Below are positions 1 to 7,315 of a DNA stretch of 9,662 bases, piece by piece (position 1 is the stretch's first letter; each line of letters starts with the position of its first letter). Made by a program: the position numbers and the translations under genes. Source of the DNA: DASSZN01 sp035702805. GTDB taxonomy: Bacteria > Chloroflexota > Chloroflexia > Thermomicrobiales > Thermomicrobiaceae. The notes beneath the pieces were generated by a model. The model saw only the letters and a list, made by a program, of their open reading frames with translations. It searched no databases and was not told the DNA's origin. The stretch is from assembly GCA_035702805.1 (NCBI GenBank), contig DASSZN010000096.1:1-9662 (forward strand). The letters are read 5' to 3'.

Positions 1-2022
1 CAGCGCCCACCGGCCGGCAGCCTCATAGTAGTGGACCGCCTCTTCCGGCAAGCCTCCCTGCCGGCAGTGCGCCGCCAGCTGCGCGCTCACGGCGTCGAGG
101 TTCCGGGCATGGACCGTCTCCAGCGCGCGGGCGACGCGACGATGCAGCAGCTGGCGACGGGCCTCGCTGGTCTCGACGTAGGCAACGTCGCGCAGCTTGT
201 CGTGGCTGAAGTCATAGGTGCCCTCGCCCAGCTCGCGCAGGATGTGTCGCGCGCACAGCTCGTCGAGCGCGGCCACCACGGTATCCTCGTCGTCGCGGCT
301 GGCCGCGACCAGCACGTCCAGACCGACACTTCGCCCCACCGTCGCGGCAAGGGCGGCCAGGTCCCGGCCGGCGCGCGAAAGCTGTGCCAGCCGGGCGGCA
401 ATGACCGCCGACACCTTCGGCGGCAGCGGAGACCGATCGGACGCGCCGTCCAGGCGATCGCCGGGCGCGTCCGGGAGCCCCGCCCGAACCGTCTCGACGA
501 CGAACAGCGGGTTGCCCTCGGTCTCCTGGTAGACCCACCGCGCCAGGTCGTCGTCGACGTCACGACCCGCCATCCCGGACACCAGCGCCGTCGTCTCCGT
601 CCGATCGAGCGGTCCGAGCAGCACCTCGGTGATCTGGCCCGTACGCCGCAGCTCCAGCCGCAGCGCGTCGAGCGGATGGTCCGGTGGGACTTCGTGGGGC
701 CGGACCGTGCCCACCACCAGCAGCCCGGCCGGGCAGTCGTGATTGAACAGGTAGCGTAGCCACTCGACGGTCCCGCGGTCGCACCACTGGAGGTCGTCGA
801 GCAGCAGGAGGACCGGACCGGCAACGGCCCGGAAGGCGAGCGTCAGCGCCTCGGCAAGGCGCCGCCGATCCGTGGCGTCGCCGGACGGCGCCGACGGCGA
901 CAGGTCCGGGTGTTCGATGCGCAGCTCGGGGACCAGCCGGGAGAGCTCCGCGAGCCAGACGGGGTTGAGTCCGCCGACCGCCTGTCGCAGTGCGCCGGTC
1001 CGCAGCCACTCGACGACCGGTGCGTAGACGTGCTCGCCCTCGGCCGCGTACGACCTGGCGGTCGCCGTCACGATCCCCTGCCGGGCGGCCCAGTCTCGCA
1101 GCTCCGCGGCGAGACGGCTCTTGCCAATGCCGGGCTCGCCGGCGATCAGCACGAGGTGACCGTGCTCCCGCGATGCATTCCGCCAGACGTCGAGCAGCAC
1201 GCGCCACTCCGCGGTTCGCCCGACCAGCGGCGTCTCGGCGGCGTCACCGGTTGCCCGCGGCCGCGGTGGCGATGCCATCCGCAACTGCTCGTAGAGGTCG
1301 CGGGTGGCCGGCTCCGGCTCGATCGCGAGCTCTCGGCCGATGTGCCCGGCGAAGTCGCGGTAGACGCGGAGCGCGTCCGAGCGCCTGCCGGTCACGGCGA
1401 GGAGCCGCATCAACTCACGGCAGGCGTGCTCGTTGAGCGGGTCCTGCCGCAGCAGGAGCTCGGCGTAGCCACCGGCAGCAGCATCGTCTCGCACCTCCTG
1501 GAGCACCGCGACGAGCCGCTCGAGCGCCCGCAGGTACCGGCCTCGCAGGCGGTCCCGCACGTCGGTGACCCAGTCGTCGTAGCAGTCGGGCAGCAGATTC
1601 CCCCGGTAGCAGGCGAGCGCCTGCTCGAGCGCGCGCCGCAGCGCCTCGGCGTCGCGGGTCTCCTCGGCGCGTCGCGCCGCACCGAGCGCCTGCTCGAACT
1701 CGGTCACGTCGAGGCGGAAGGTGATCTCGAGTCGCGAGGAATGCGGGGCACCCGGACCGGCGGCTTCCAGCAGCCATCCGGCCTCGGGGAGCGCGCGGCG
1801 CAGGTGATGGATTTCCCGGCGCAGGTTGGTGCGGGCCTGCGCCTCGCTCGATTCCGGCCAGAACGCGGAGGCGAGCTGCGGGCGGGAAGGTGGATCATCC
1901 CGGTGAAGGAGGAGATAGGCGAGCAGGGACTGGAGGCGGGGGGAGTTCACCGCGGCGACCCGCTCCCCGTCGCGGGCCAGGTGAAAGCCACCCAGCATCC
2001 TGACGTGCAGCGACGGTCGCAT
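1..2022 (-). CDS. SARP/BTAD-type transcriptional regulator with STAND/AAA ATPase domain (C-terminus beyond left edge)
   Basis: The frame is open from an ATG at 2020-2022 to the window edge: 674 codons and no stop, so the C-terminus is missing. A GGGAGG ribosome-binding site lies about 5 nt upstream. Residues 1-95 (MRPSLHVRMLGGFHLARDGE...) look like the OmpR-type winged-helix DNA-binding domain of SARP regulators. Residues about 104-245 look like the helical bacterial transcriptional activation domain (BTAD), ending in EPEPATRDLYEQL. An ATPase module follows, with Walker A GEPGIGKS at 295-302 and Walker B VLLLLDDLQW at 404-413. Later segments (QETEGNPLFVVE, DFSHDKLRDVAY) are typical of ATPase-coupled regulators of the AfsR/LuxR large-ATPase kind. 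Family members are usually about 1,000 residues with C-terminal TPR-like repeats, which is inferred for the missing part. Such proteins sense an unknown signal and activate transcription. Nothing here identifies the target; the gene is divergent from ribosomal genes that are probably constitutive. Confidence 0.9.
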   Translation of the reverse strand, partial: MRPSLHVRMLGGFHLARDGERVAAVNSPRLQSLLAYLLLHRDDPPSRPQLASAFWPESSEAQARTNLRREIHHLRRALPEAGWLLEAAGPGAPHSSRLEITFRLDVTEFEQALGAARRAEETRDAEALRRALEQALACYRGNLLPDCYDDWVTDVRDRLRGRYLRALERLVAVLQEVRDDAAAGGYAELLLRQDPLNEHACRELMRLLAVTGRRSDALRVYRDFAGHIGRELAIEPEPATRDLYEQLRMASPPRPRATGDAAETPLVGRTAEWRVLLDVWRNASREHGHLVLIAGEPGIGKSRLAAELRDWAARQGIVTATARSYAAEGEHVYAPVVEWLRTGALRQAVGGLNPVWLAELSRLVPELRIEHPDLSPSAPSGDATDRRRLAEALTLAFRAVAGPVLLLLDDLQWCDRGTVEWLRYLFNHDCPAGLLVVGTVRPHEVPPDHPLDALRLELRRTGQITEVLLGPLDRTETTALVSGMAGRDVDDDLARWVYQETEGNPLFVVETVRAGLPDAPGDRLDGASDRSPLPPKVSAVIAARLAQLSRAGRDLAALAATVGRSVGLDVLVAASRDDEDTVVAALDELCARHILRELGEGTYDFSHDKLRDVAYVETSEARRQLLHRRVARALETVHARNLDAVSAQLAAHCRQGGLPEEAVHYYEAAGRWAL

Positions 2023-2097
2023 CGCGCCTCCCGGGTCACCCCCGCGCGTCCGCGCAACGGGAGGATCGGCCGTTTGACGAACCTGTCCGATGGCCCG

Positions 2098-2127
2098 AGT
2101 GTAGCAGGGCGCGGATGGCCCTGTCAG
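2098..2127 (-). promoter_or_regulatory. Predicted sigma70-like promoter of the SARP regulator
   Basis: On the minus strand, CTGACA (2127-2122) is followed after 18 nt by TACACT (2103-2098). This is a good match to the housekeeping consensus. It would start transcription near 2091 and give a leader of about 70 nt before the ATG at 2022. Read by eye, not scored. Confidence 0.5.
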
Positions 2128-2174
2128 CGCCGCGGGGCGGCGCGTTCGGCCGGGCCGGACGGCCGCGATCACGT

Positions 2175-2203
2175 TTGACAGCGAGGCCACGGACTGGTAG
2201 GAT
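2175..2203 (+). promoter_or_regulatory. Predicted strong sigma70-like promoter of rplU-rpmA-rpmE
   Basis: TTGACA at 2175-2180 is a perfect -35 element. After exactly 17 nt comes TAGGAT (2198-2203), five of six matches to TATAAT. Transcription should start at about 2209-2211. This also rules out the longer reading of rplU from a TTG at 2203, because that codon begins inside the -10 element and would not be in the transcript. Confidence 0.75.
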
Positions 2204-2208
2204 TGGCG

Positions 2209-2239
2209 GTCGTGGGCTGTCGTCCGCGACTTTTGTTTT
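2209..2239 (+). promoter_or_regulatory. Terminator-like hairpin in the rplU leader (possible attenuator)
   Basis: GTCGTGG (2209-2215) pairs with CCGCGAC (2224-2230): seven pairs with one G-U and an 8-nt loop. TTTTGTTTT (2231-2239) follows directly, an unusual T-run in such GC-rich DNA. The arrangement is that of an intrinsic terminator, placed at the predicted transcription start. CGTGG (2211-2215) could instead pair with CCACG (2241-2245), a mutually exclusive alternative. Control of L21 genes through leader RNAs is known in other bacteria; function here is inference. Confidence 0.4.
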
Positions 2240-2265
2240 GCCACGGAATCAAGGGGGACGCACCG

Positions 2266-2577
2266 GTGTACGCGGTAGTTCAGACGGGCGGGAAGCAGTA
2301 CCGGGTGGAGGTCGGCGACCGGATCCAGGTCGAGCGGCTCGACGCCGAGCCGGGCAGCGACGTCACGCTGGACCGCGTCCTGATGGTCTCCGGCGATGAC
2401 GGGGTGCGGATTGGCCGGCCGGTGGTCGAGGGGTCCCGGGTCGTGGCCAGCGTCGACGCCCAGATGAAGAGCAAGAAGATCCTCGTCTTCAAGATGAAGG
2501 CGAAGAAGCGCTACCGCCGGACGCAGGGGCACCGTCAGCAGCTGACCAGCCTGACGATCAAGGACATCGTGGCCTAG
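2266..2577 (+). CDS. rplU: 50S ribosomal protein L21
   Basis: 103 residues, the normal bacterial length. It starts with the hallmark YAVVQTGGKQYRVEVGDRIQVE and ends with a basic RNA-binding tail (KKRYRRTQGHRQQLT...) that binds 23S rRNA in the large subunit. I place the start at GTG 2266-2268: it has a GGGGG Shine-Dalgarno run (2253-2257) 8 nt upstream, and it makes the protein begin exactly where the family begins. The longer in-frame reading from TTG 2203 adds residues foreign to L21 and overlaps the promoter. First gene of an operon, with rpmA 34 nt downstream. Confidence 0.97.
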   Translation: MYAVVQTGGKQYRVEVGDRIQVERLDAEPGSDVTLDRVLMVSGDDGVRIGRPVVEGSRVVASVDAQMKSKKILVFKMKAKKRYRRTQGHRQQLTSLTIKDIVA

Positions 2578-2611
2578 CGACCGCGCGTTCCGCGACGCCT
2601 GGAGGAGATGG

Positions 2612-2902
2612 ATGGCACACAAAAAGGGCATGGGCAGCTCCCGGAACGGCCGGGACAGCACCGCCAAGCGCCGCGGCGTCAAGCGCTACGACGGCAACTT
2701 CGTCCTCCCCGGCTCGATCATCGTGCGCCAGTGCGGCACGAAGTTCTACCCGGGCACCAACGTCGGCATGGGACGGGACTACACCCTCTACTCGCTGGTC
2801 GAGGGCGAGGTCAAGTTCGAGGCGGTACGGCGCGACCGCAAGCGCGTCAGCGTCTACCCGCTGGTCGAGGCGGTCGCCGAGCCGTCCCTGGCCTCGGCCT
2901 AG
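2612..2902 (+). CDS. rpmA: 50S ribosomal protein L27
   Basis: 96 residues beginning MAHKKGMGSSRNGRDS, the flexible N-terminal arm that reaches toward the peptidyl transferase centre in the ribosome. The following RRGVKRYDGN and RQCGTKFYPGTNVGMGRDYTL are classic L27 sequence. The mature-type N-terminus starts directly at the ATG, so there is no cleavable leader of the kind found in Firmicutes L27. The start is supported by GGAGGA at 2601-2606, 5 nt upstream. It sits between rplU and rpmE in the same operon; the usual downstream partner obgE does not follow. Confidence 0.97.
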   Translation: MAHKKGMGSSRNGRDSTAKRRGVKRYDGNFVLPGSIIVRQCGTKFYPGTNVGMGRDYTLYSLVEGEVKFEAVRRDRKRVSVYPLVEAVAEPSLASA

Positions 2903-2925
2903 TCAGCACTGAGGAAGCAACCAAG

Positions 2926-3255
2926 ATGAAGCCAGGCATTCACCCGAAGTACCAGGAGGCGACGGTCGTCTGCGCCTGCGGGAACACGTGGCAGACGCGC
3001 TCGACCAAGCCCCTGCTGCGCGTCGACCTCTGCCCGCAGTGCCACCCGTTCTACACGGGCGAGCAGCGCATCGTCGACTCGGCCGGCCAGGTCGAGCGCT
3101 TCATGCGGCGCATGGAGGCGGCCTCCGACAACCCGCGCCGCAAGAAGGTCGAGCGGCGGCAGAAGAAGCTCGACCTGCGGTCGAGGACCCAGCGCCAGCA
3201 GGAGCAGCTGCTGGCGCCCGAGGAGCAACCCGCCGCAACCGAGCCCGAGAGCTGA
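2926..3255 (+). CDS. rpmE: 50S ribosomal protein L31, zinc-binding type, with C-terminal extension
   Basis: 109 residues starting MKPGIHPKYQEATVVCACGN. It has the zinc ribbon cysteines C16, C18, C36 and C39 (CAC...CPQC), so this is the zinc-containing (C+) form that bridges the large-subunit central protuberance and the small subunit. HPFYTGEQRIVDSAGQVERF is the typical L31 core. L31 is usually about 65-75 residues. Here a highly charged tail of about 35-40 residues follows (RRKKVERRQKKLDLRSR, then a Gln/Glu/Pro-rich end), which could fold as a helix on the ribosome surface; that is inference. A GAGGAA site at 2911-2916 lies 9 nt before the ATG. The gene starts 24 nt after rpmA stops and is the last of the operon. 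Confidence 0.95.
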   Translation: MKPGIHPKYQEATVVCACGNTWQTRSTKPLLRVDLCPQCHPFYTGEQRIVDSAGQVERFMRRMEAASDNPRRKKVERRQKKLDLRSRTQRQQEQLLAPEEQPAATEPES

Positions 3256-3294
3256 CGCGGCTCCGCCAGACGCGGGGCAGCAACCCGAAAGCAG

Positions 3295-3330
3295 GACGGC
3301 GCGGCGGGTACCCGCCGCGCCGTCACTTTT
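3295..3330 (+). terminator. Intrinsic terminator of the rplU-rpmA-rpmE operon
   Basis: Positions 3295-3324 are a perfect 30-nt palindrome. GACGGCGCGGCGGG forms one arm and its exact complement the other, around a TA centre (at least 13 pairs once a minimal loop is allowed). It is followed by ACTTTT. It lies 40 nt after the rpmE stop. Stem strength is very high; the T-run is short. Confidence 0.8.
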
Positions 3331-3482
3331 GGGACCAACGTGTAACGATTCTGACACTGCGACGGGCATCCACGCACCGCCCGAAAGCGTTAATATTACC
3401 GAGAGGGGTACGCGGGTGCTGGCTCCCGCCCCTTGACGGCCGGACCAGTAACCGACCCTCCGGAAAGAGGGGCATAAGACCA
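3325..3482. other. Intergenic region before the 68-residue gene, promoter not resolved
   Basis: Most of this stretch is GC-rich. TTAATATTA at about 3390-3398 stands out as AT-rich and contains TAATAT (3391-3396), a plausible -10 element, but no TTGACA-like sequence lies 16-18 nt before it. TGTAACGATT (3341-3350) is a second weak candidate. The preceding terminator implies that the next gene needs its own promoter, so one is expected here. Confidence 0.3.
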
Positions 3483-3689
3483 ATGGCCGGACCACTGCCG
3501 GTTTCGCCGCAGTCGCACGAGATGACCGAGGAGACGCTCGCCGAGGAGGGGTTCTCCAGCGAGGAGATCGCGCGGCTTCGCGACCTCCGGGACATGTACC
3601 CGTACGTGGAGTACGTCGACTCTCGCAGTGAGTGGCACCGGCTCCGCTTCGTCAAGTGGCTCTACAGCCAGGGCGAGTTCAAGCAGTAA
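3483..3689 (+). CDS. Small conserved-looking protein of unknown function (68 aa)
   Basis: I do not recognise this protein. The ATG at 3483 has AGAGGGG (3466-3472) 10 nt upstream, and the frame ends with TAA at 3687-3689. It begins MAGPLPVSPQSHEMTEETLA. The middle, EEGFSSEEIARLRDLRDMYP, reads as an acidic helix-turn-helix-like or helical-hairpin segment. The C-terminus is aromatic and basic (YVEYVDSRSEWHRLRFVKWL, ending YSQGEFKQ). No signal peptide, membrane segment or cysteine is visible, so a cytoplasmic soluble protein is likely. Codon use follows the GC-rich third-position pattern of its neighbours, and terminators lie on both sides, so it seems a genuine single-gene unit. A small regulator or adaptor is possible but unsupported. 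Confidence 0.8.
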   Translation: MAGPLPVSPQSHEMTEETLAEEGFSSEEIARLRDLRDMYPYVEYVDSRSEWHRLRFVKWLYSQGEFKQ

Positions 3690-3718
3690 CGGGTCGTGCC
3701 GGCGATACGGCACGGGGA

Positions 3719-3751
3719 ACGGGTGCGTCGCGATGGCGGCACACCCGTTTT
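3719..3751 (+). terminator. Intrinsic terminator after the 68-residue gene
   Basis: ACGGGTG at 3719-3725 pairs with CACCCGT at 3742-3748. After one mismatch, five further pairs (one G-U) close a GATG loop, and TTTT follows at 3748-3751. A smaller hairpin just before it, GTGCCG/CGGCAC (3696-3701 and 3708-3713), starts 7 nt after the stop codon. Confidence 0.7.
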
Positions 3752-3755
3752 CGCT

Positions 3756-3807
3756 GCCCGCAAGCGACCGGCGCCCCGCCGCCCCGCCGTGCCGGACGCT
3801 TGCGGGC
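3756..3807. repeat. Long imperfect inverted repeat upstream of the ferredoxin
   Basis: GCCCGCAAGCG (3756-3766) is perfectly complementary to CGCTTGCGGGC (3797-3807). After an A-A mismatch, CCGGC/GCCGG adds five more pairs around a C-rich loop of about 18 nt. There is no T-run after it, so it is not a typical terminator. Its right arm covers the presumed -35 region of the ferredoxin promoter. Confidence 0.6.
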
Positions 3808-3827
3808 CGGGAGGGCGCGGCTATACT
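3800..3827 (+). promoter_or_regulatory. Predicted promoter of the ferredoxin gene
   Basis: TATACT (3822-3827) is a good -10 element. TTGCGG (3800-3805), 16 nt before it, is a poor -35 (only the TTG matches), so an activator or a TATACT-driven weak promoter is possible. The leader would be about 78 nt, and its first bases can fold: GACGGC (3829-3834) with GCCGTC (3853-3858), plus an inner CGAGC/GCTCG stem. Confidence 0.45.
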
Positions 3828-3911
3828 TGACGGCCGACGAGCGACGCTCGACGCCGTCCGGTCGATGCAACCTCCGACACGTGTAATCGCCTGGGAAAGG
3901 ACTCTTGAGGG

Positions 3912-4157
3912 ATGACCTACGTGATCGCCCAGCCGTGCATCGGGTTGAAGGACGGCTCCTGCGTCGAGGTCTGCCCGGTCGACTGCATCCACACCGACGA
4001 CGCGAGCGACATGTACTTCATCGACCCGGACGAGTGCATCGACTGCGGCGTCTGCGCCGAGGTCTGCCCGGTCGAGGCCATCTTCTTCGAGGACGACCTG
4101 CCCGAGCAGTGGAGCGAGTTCCTGCGCATCAACCGCGAGTACTTCCAGAAGGGCTGA
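3912..4157 (+). CDS. Ferredoxin, 7Fe type ([3Fe-4S] plus [4Fe-4S])
   Basis: 81 residues, beginning MTYVIAQPCIGLKDGSCVEV. Cysteines lie at C9, C17, C21, C25, C42, C45, C48 and C52. By comparison with Azotobacter and Thermus seven-iron ferredoxins, C9, C17 and C52 should hold a [3Fe-4S] cluster, and C21, C42, C45 and C48 a [4Fe-4S] cluster. The C9-x7-C17-x3-C21-P spacing separates it from simple 8Fe clostridial types. It is a soluble cytoplasmic one-electron carrier; the redox partner is not shown by the neighbours. The ATG at 3912 gives the family N-terminus. GAGGG touches this ATG directly, so AAAGGA at 3896-3901 (10 nt away) is the likelier Shine-Dalgarno. An in-frame GTG at 3921 would use GAGGG but would lose conserved residues. 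Confidence 0.95.
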   Translation: MTYVIAQPCIGLKDGSCVEVCPVDCIHTDDASDMYFIDPDECIDCGVCAEVCPVEAIFFEDDLPEQWSEFLRINREYFQKG

Positions 4158-4183
4158 CCGGCATCCTCCGATACCAGCAGATC

Positions 4184-4209
4184 GCGGCCGGCGAGGCCTC
4201 GCCGGCCGC
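4184..4209. terminator. Palindromic bidirectional terminator between ferredoxin and ABC transporter operon
   Basis: GCGGCCGGCGAG followed by GC and CTCGCCGGCCGC makes a perfect 26-nt palindrome. It lies 27 nt after the ferredoxin stop and 19 nt beyond the ATPase stop on the other strand, so it can serve both convergent units. Neither side has a real T-run, so efficiency as an intrinsic terminator is uncertain. Confidence 0.6.
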
Positions 4210-4227
4210 TTCGCGTGCGCGGCGAGA

Positions 4228-5361
<1,134 letters not shown>

Positions 5362-5389
5362 GCCATACCATCCGTTTCTCGCGGGCCGG

Positions 5390-6256
5390 CTAGCCCTTGA
5401 CCGCGCCGGCCGTCAGCCCGGCCAGGATGCGTCGCTGGAAGATGAGCGTCAAGACAATCAGCGGCACGGTCACCACGATCGTGGCCGCCATCATCTGTCC
5501 CCAGGGGATCTCGTAGCCGCCGCCCGTCTGCGGCGTGAAGGTGAAGATCGCGACCGGGACGGTGTGCATGTCCGGCGTCTGGGTGAAGGAGAGGGCGAAG
5601 AGGAACTCGTTCCAGGCGGCGATGAAGGCGAGCAGGCCGGTGGTCACCAGGCCGGGTGCGGCGAGCGGCAGGAGGACCTGATAGAAGGTCTGCAGCGGCG
5701 AGGCGCCGTCGACGTAGGCCGCCTCCTCGAGCTCGCGCGGCATCGCCTGGAAGAAGCTGCTCAGCACCCAGACGGTGAACGGCAGCGTGAAGATCAGGTA
5801 GGTCAGGATCAGCGCGCCCAGCGAGTTGTAGAGCCCGAAGCGGTTGATCATCTCGTAGAGGGCGCCCAGCACGGCGATCTGCGGGAACATCGTCATCGAC
5901 AGCACGATGTAGAGCACCGGCGTGCGACCGCGGAAGGAGAAGCGGCCAAGTGCGTAGGCCGCCAGGGCGCCGACCACAAGCGACAGGAGCGTGACCGAGC
6001 CGGCCACGATGGTCGAGTTGAGGAGCGCGTGCTGGAACGCGCTGTCGCTCAGTACCTGCCGGTAGTGCTCCAGCGTGGGGTGGAGCGGCCAGTAGCGCAC
6101 CGGCGTCGTGAAGAGCTCGTTGTTCGGCGCGATCGACGAGCGGAAGGCCCAGTAGAAGGGGAAGAGGATGTAGAGGAGGATCACGGCCAGGGCCAGGTAG
6201 AAGAGGACGAGGCCGGCACGCCGACGGGTGCGGGTGCCGATCCGCGGGATGCTCAT
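5390..6256 (-). CDS. Sugar ABC transporter permease (MalG/UgpE family)
   Basis: 288 residues starting MSIPRIGTRTRRRAGLVLFY. It is an inner-membrane protein with about six transmembrane helices. The first is at about 14-36 and is preceded by a basic cytoplasmic patch. The cytoplasmic coupling loop EAAYVDGASPLQTFYQVLLP (178-197) matches the EAA signature that docks onto the ATPase. FIAAWNEFLFAL (211-222) is typical of MalG-type permeases. The start is fixed by the ATGA overlap: the ATG (6256-6254) shares bases with the TGA stop (6255-6253) of the preceding permease, implying translational coupling. The same frame stays open far upstream, antisense-like across permease 1, but that stretch is not family sequence. 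Confidence 0.96.
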   Translation of the reverse strand: MSIPRIGTRTRRRAGLVLFYLALAVILLYILFPFYWAFRSSIAPNNELFTTPVRYWPLHPTLEHYRQVLSDSAFQHALLNSTIVAGSVTLLSLVVGALAAYALGRFSFRGRTPVLYIVLSMTMFPQIAVLGALYEMINRFGLYNSLGALILTYLIFTLPFTVWVLSSFFQAMPRELEEAAYVDGASPLQTFYQVLLPLAAPGLVTTGLLAFIAAWNEFLFALSFTQTPDMHTVPVAIFTFTPQTGGGYEIPWGQMMAATIVVTVPLIVLTLIFQRRILAGLTAGAVKG

Positions 6257-7209
6257 CGCTGCGCCTCCACCCGGAAGACGGTCACGTAGGCCACCACGAA
6301 GATGGCGATGACCAGGAAGATCGCCATGCTGATCGCGCTGCCGTAGCCGACGTCGGCGAAGTTGACGATGTTCTGCTGGTCGTAGATCGCCATCGTCATC
6401 GTGTCGGGCCGGTTGCCGAAGGCCACGAAGAAGACGTCGAAGACGCGCAGCGCGTCGAGGGTGCGGAAGATGAGCGCGACCACGATCGCCGGCTGCAGCA
6501 GCGGCAGCGTCACGTCGAAGAACTGCCGGAGCCGATTGGCGCCGTCGACGGTGGCCGCCTCGTAGACGTCGGAGGGGATGACCTGCAGCCCGGCGAGGAG
6601 GAGCAGGGCCATGAAGGGGGTCGTCTTCCAGATGTCGATGGCGGCGACGGCGGGCAGCGAGGTCGACGGGAGCGACAGCCAGGCGACGTTGTGGCCGAGC
6701 AGCCCGAGCTTGTTGACGAGCAGATCGTTGATCACGCCGTAGACGTCCTGGTACATCCACTTCCACATCTGGGCCGAGATGACGGTGGGGATGGCCCAGG
6801 GGATGAGCATGGCGGTGCGCGTCAGGCCGCGCCCCTTGAAGTTCGAATTGACGACGAGCGCGATCAGCAGCCCGAGGACGAACTCGATCGCCACGGTGAG
6901 AACGGTGAACTTGACGGTGACGACGATCGAGTTGCGGAAGGCGATGTCCTGGACCAGGTAGCGGTAGTTCTTGAGGCCGACGGAGACGGGGGAGACAGTG
7001 CTGCCGAGCTGCGCGTTGGTGAAGCTCAGCCAGATGGTCTGGACCAGCGGGTAGAGCGCGACGAAGGCCACCACCGCGAGCGCGGGCGCCAGCATCAGCC
7101 AGGCGAGCCGCGCCTGGCGGCTGCGCAGGCTGAGGCCGCGGCGCGGCGGGGACGCAGGACGGGCCGGCGTCAGGGCCGGCGCCTGCTCCCGCGCGACCGG
7201 CTGTCGCAT
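6253..7209 (-). CDS. Sugar ABC transporter permease (MalF/UgpA family)
   Basis: 318 residues. A cytoplasmic Pro/Arg-rich N-terminus of about 33 residues precedes the first membrane helix (AWLMLAPALAVVAFVALYPL, 36-55), and LYPLVQTIWLSFTN is typical of the family. Six membrane segments are expected. The EAA coupling loop is EAATVDGANRLRQFFDVTLP (217-236), followed by LLQP. With the MalG-type partner it forms the heterodimeric channel of a CUT1 importer. The ATG at 7209 has AAGGGAG about 6-7 nt upstream. Its gene follows the binding-protein gene after a 106-nt gap that holds a strong hairpin, and overlaps the next permease by 4 nt. Confidence 0.96.
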   Translation of the reverse strand: MRQPVAREQAPALTPARPASPPRRGLSLRSRQARLAWLMLAPALAVVAFVALYPLVQTIWLSFTNAQLGSTVSPVSVGLKNYRYLVQDIAFRNSIVVTVKFTVLTVAIEFVLGLLIALVVNSNFKGRGLTRTAMLIPWAIPTVISAQMWKWMYQDVYGVINDLLVNKLGLLGHNVAWLSLPSTSLPAVAAIDIWKTTPFMALLLLAGLQVIPSDVYEAATVDGANRLRQFFDVTLPLLQPAIVVALIFRTLDALRVFDVFFVAFGNRPDTMTMAIYDQQNIVNFADVGYGSAISMAIFLVIAIFVVAYVTVFRVEAQR

Positions 7210-7267
7210 CCGGTTCTCCCTTCAGCGAGGCCACGGCGGGCCCTCCCCGCCCCCACCACCGGTGTGG

Positions 7268-7294
7268 CCGGCCCGGCGCAGGGCGCCGGACCGG
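7268..7294 (-). promoter_or_regulatory. Intercistronic hairpin between binding protein and permease genes
   Basis: On the transcript, CCGGTCCGGCGC (7294-7283) pairs with GCGCCGGGCCGG (7279-7268): 12 pairs with one G-U and a CCT loop, starting 21 nt after the binding-protein stop. There is no T-run. In maltose-type operons, hairpins at this position protect the upstream message or cause partial termination, so that the binding protein is made in excess; that role here is inference. Confidence 0.6.
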
Positions 7295-7315
7295 CTCCGC
7301 GGCGTGCCGGCCGTG

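Noticed and set aside
910..2178. Long plus-strand open frame of 422 codons
   Set aside because: It is antisense to the SARP regulator, has no recognisable domain, and results from GC-rich third positions of the true minus-strand gene.
2203..2265. Longer rplU reading from TTG 2203
   Set aside because: The codon begins inside the -10 element, so it is not transcribed, and the added residues are not L21 sequence.
5390..7234. Apparent 614-residue minus-strand fusion protein including permease 2
   Set aside because: Only the last 288 residues are real permease. The rest is an out-of-frame reading of permease 1, which has its own start, ribosome-binding site and ATGA overlap.
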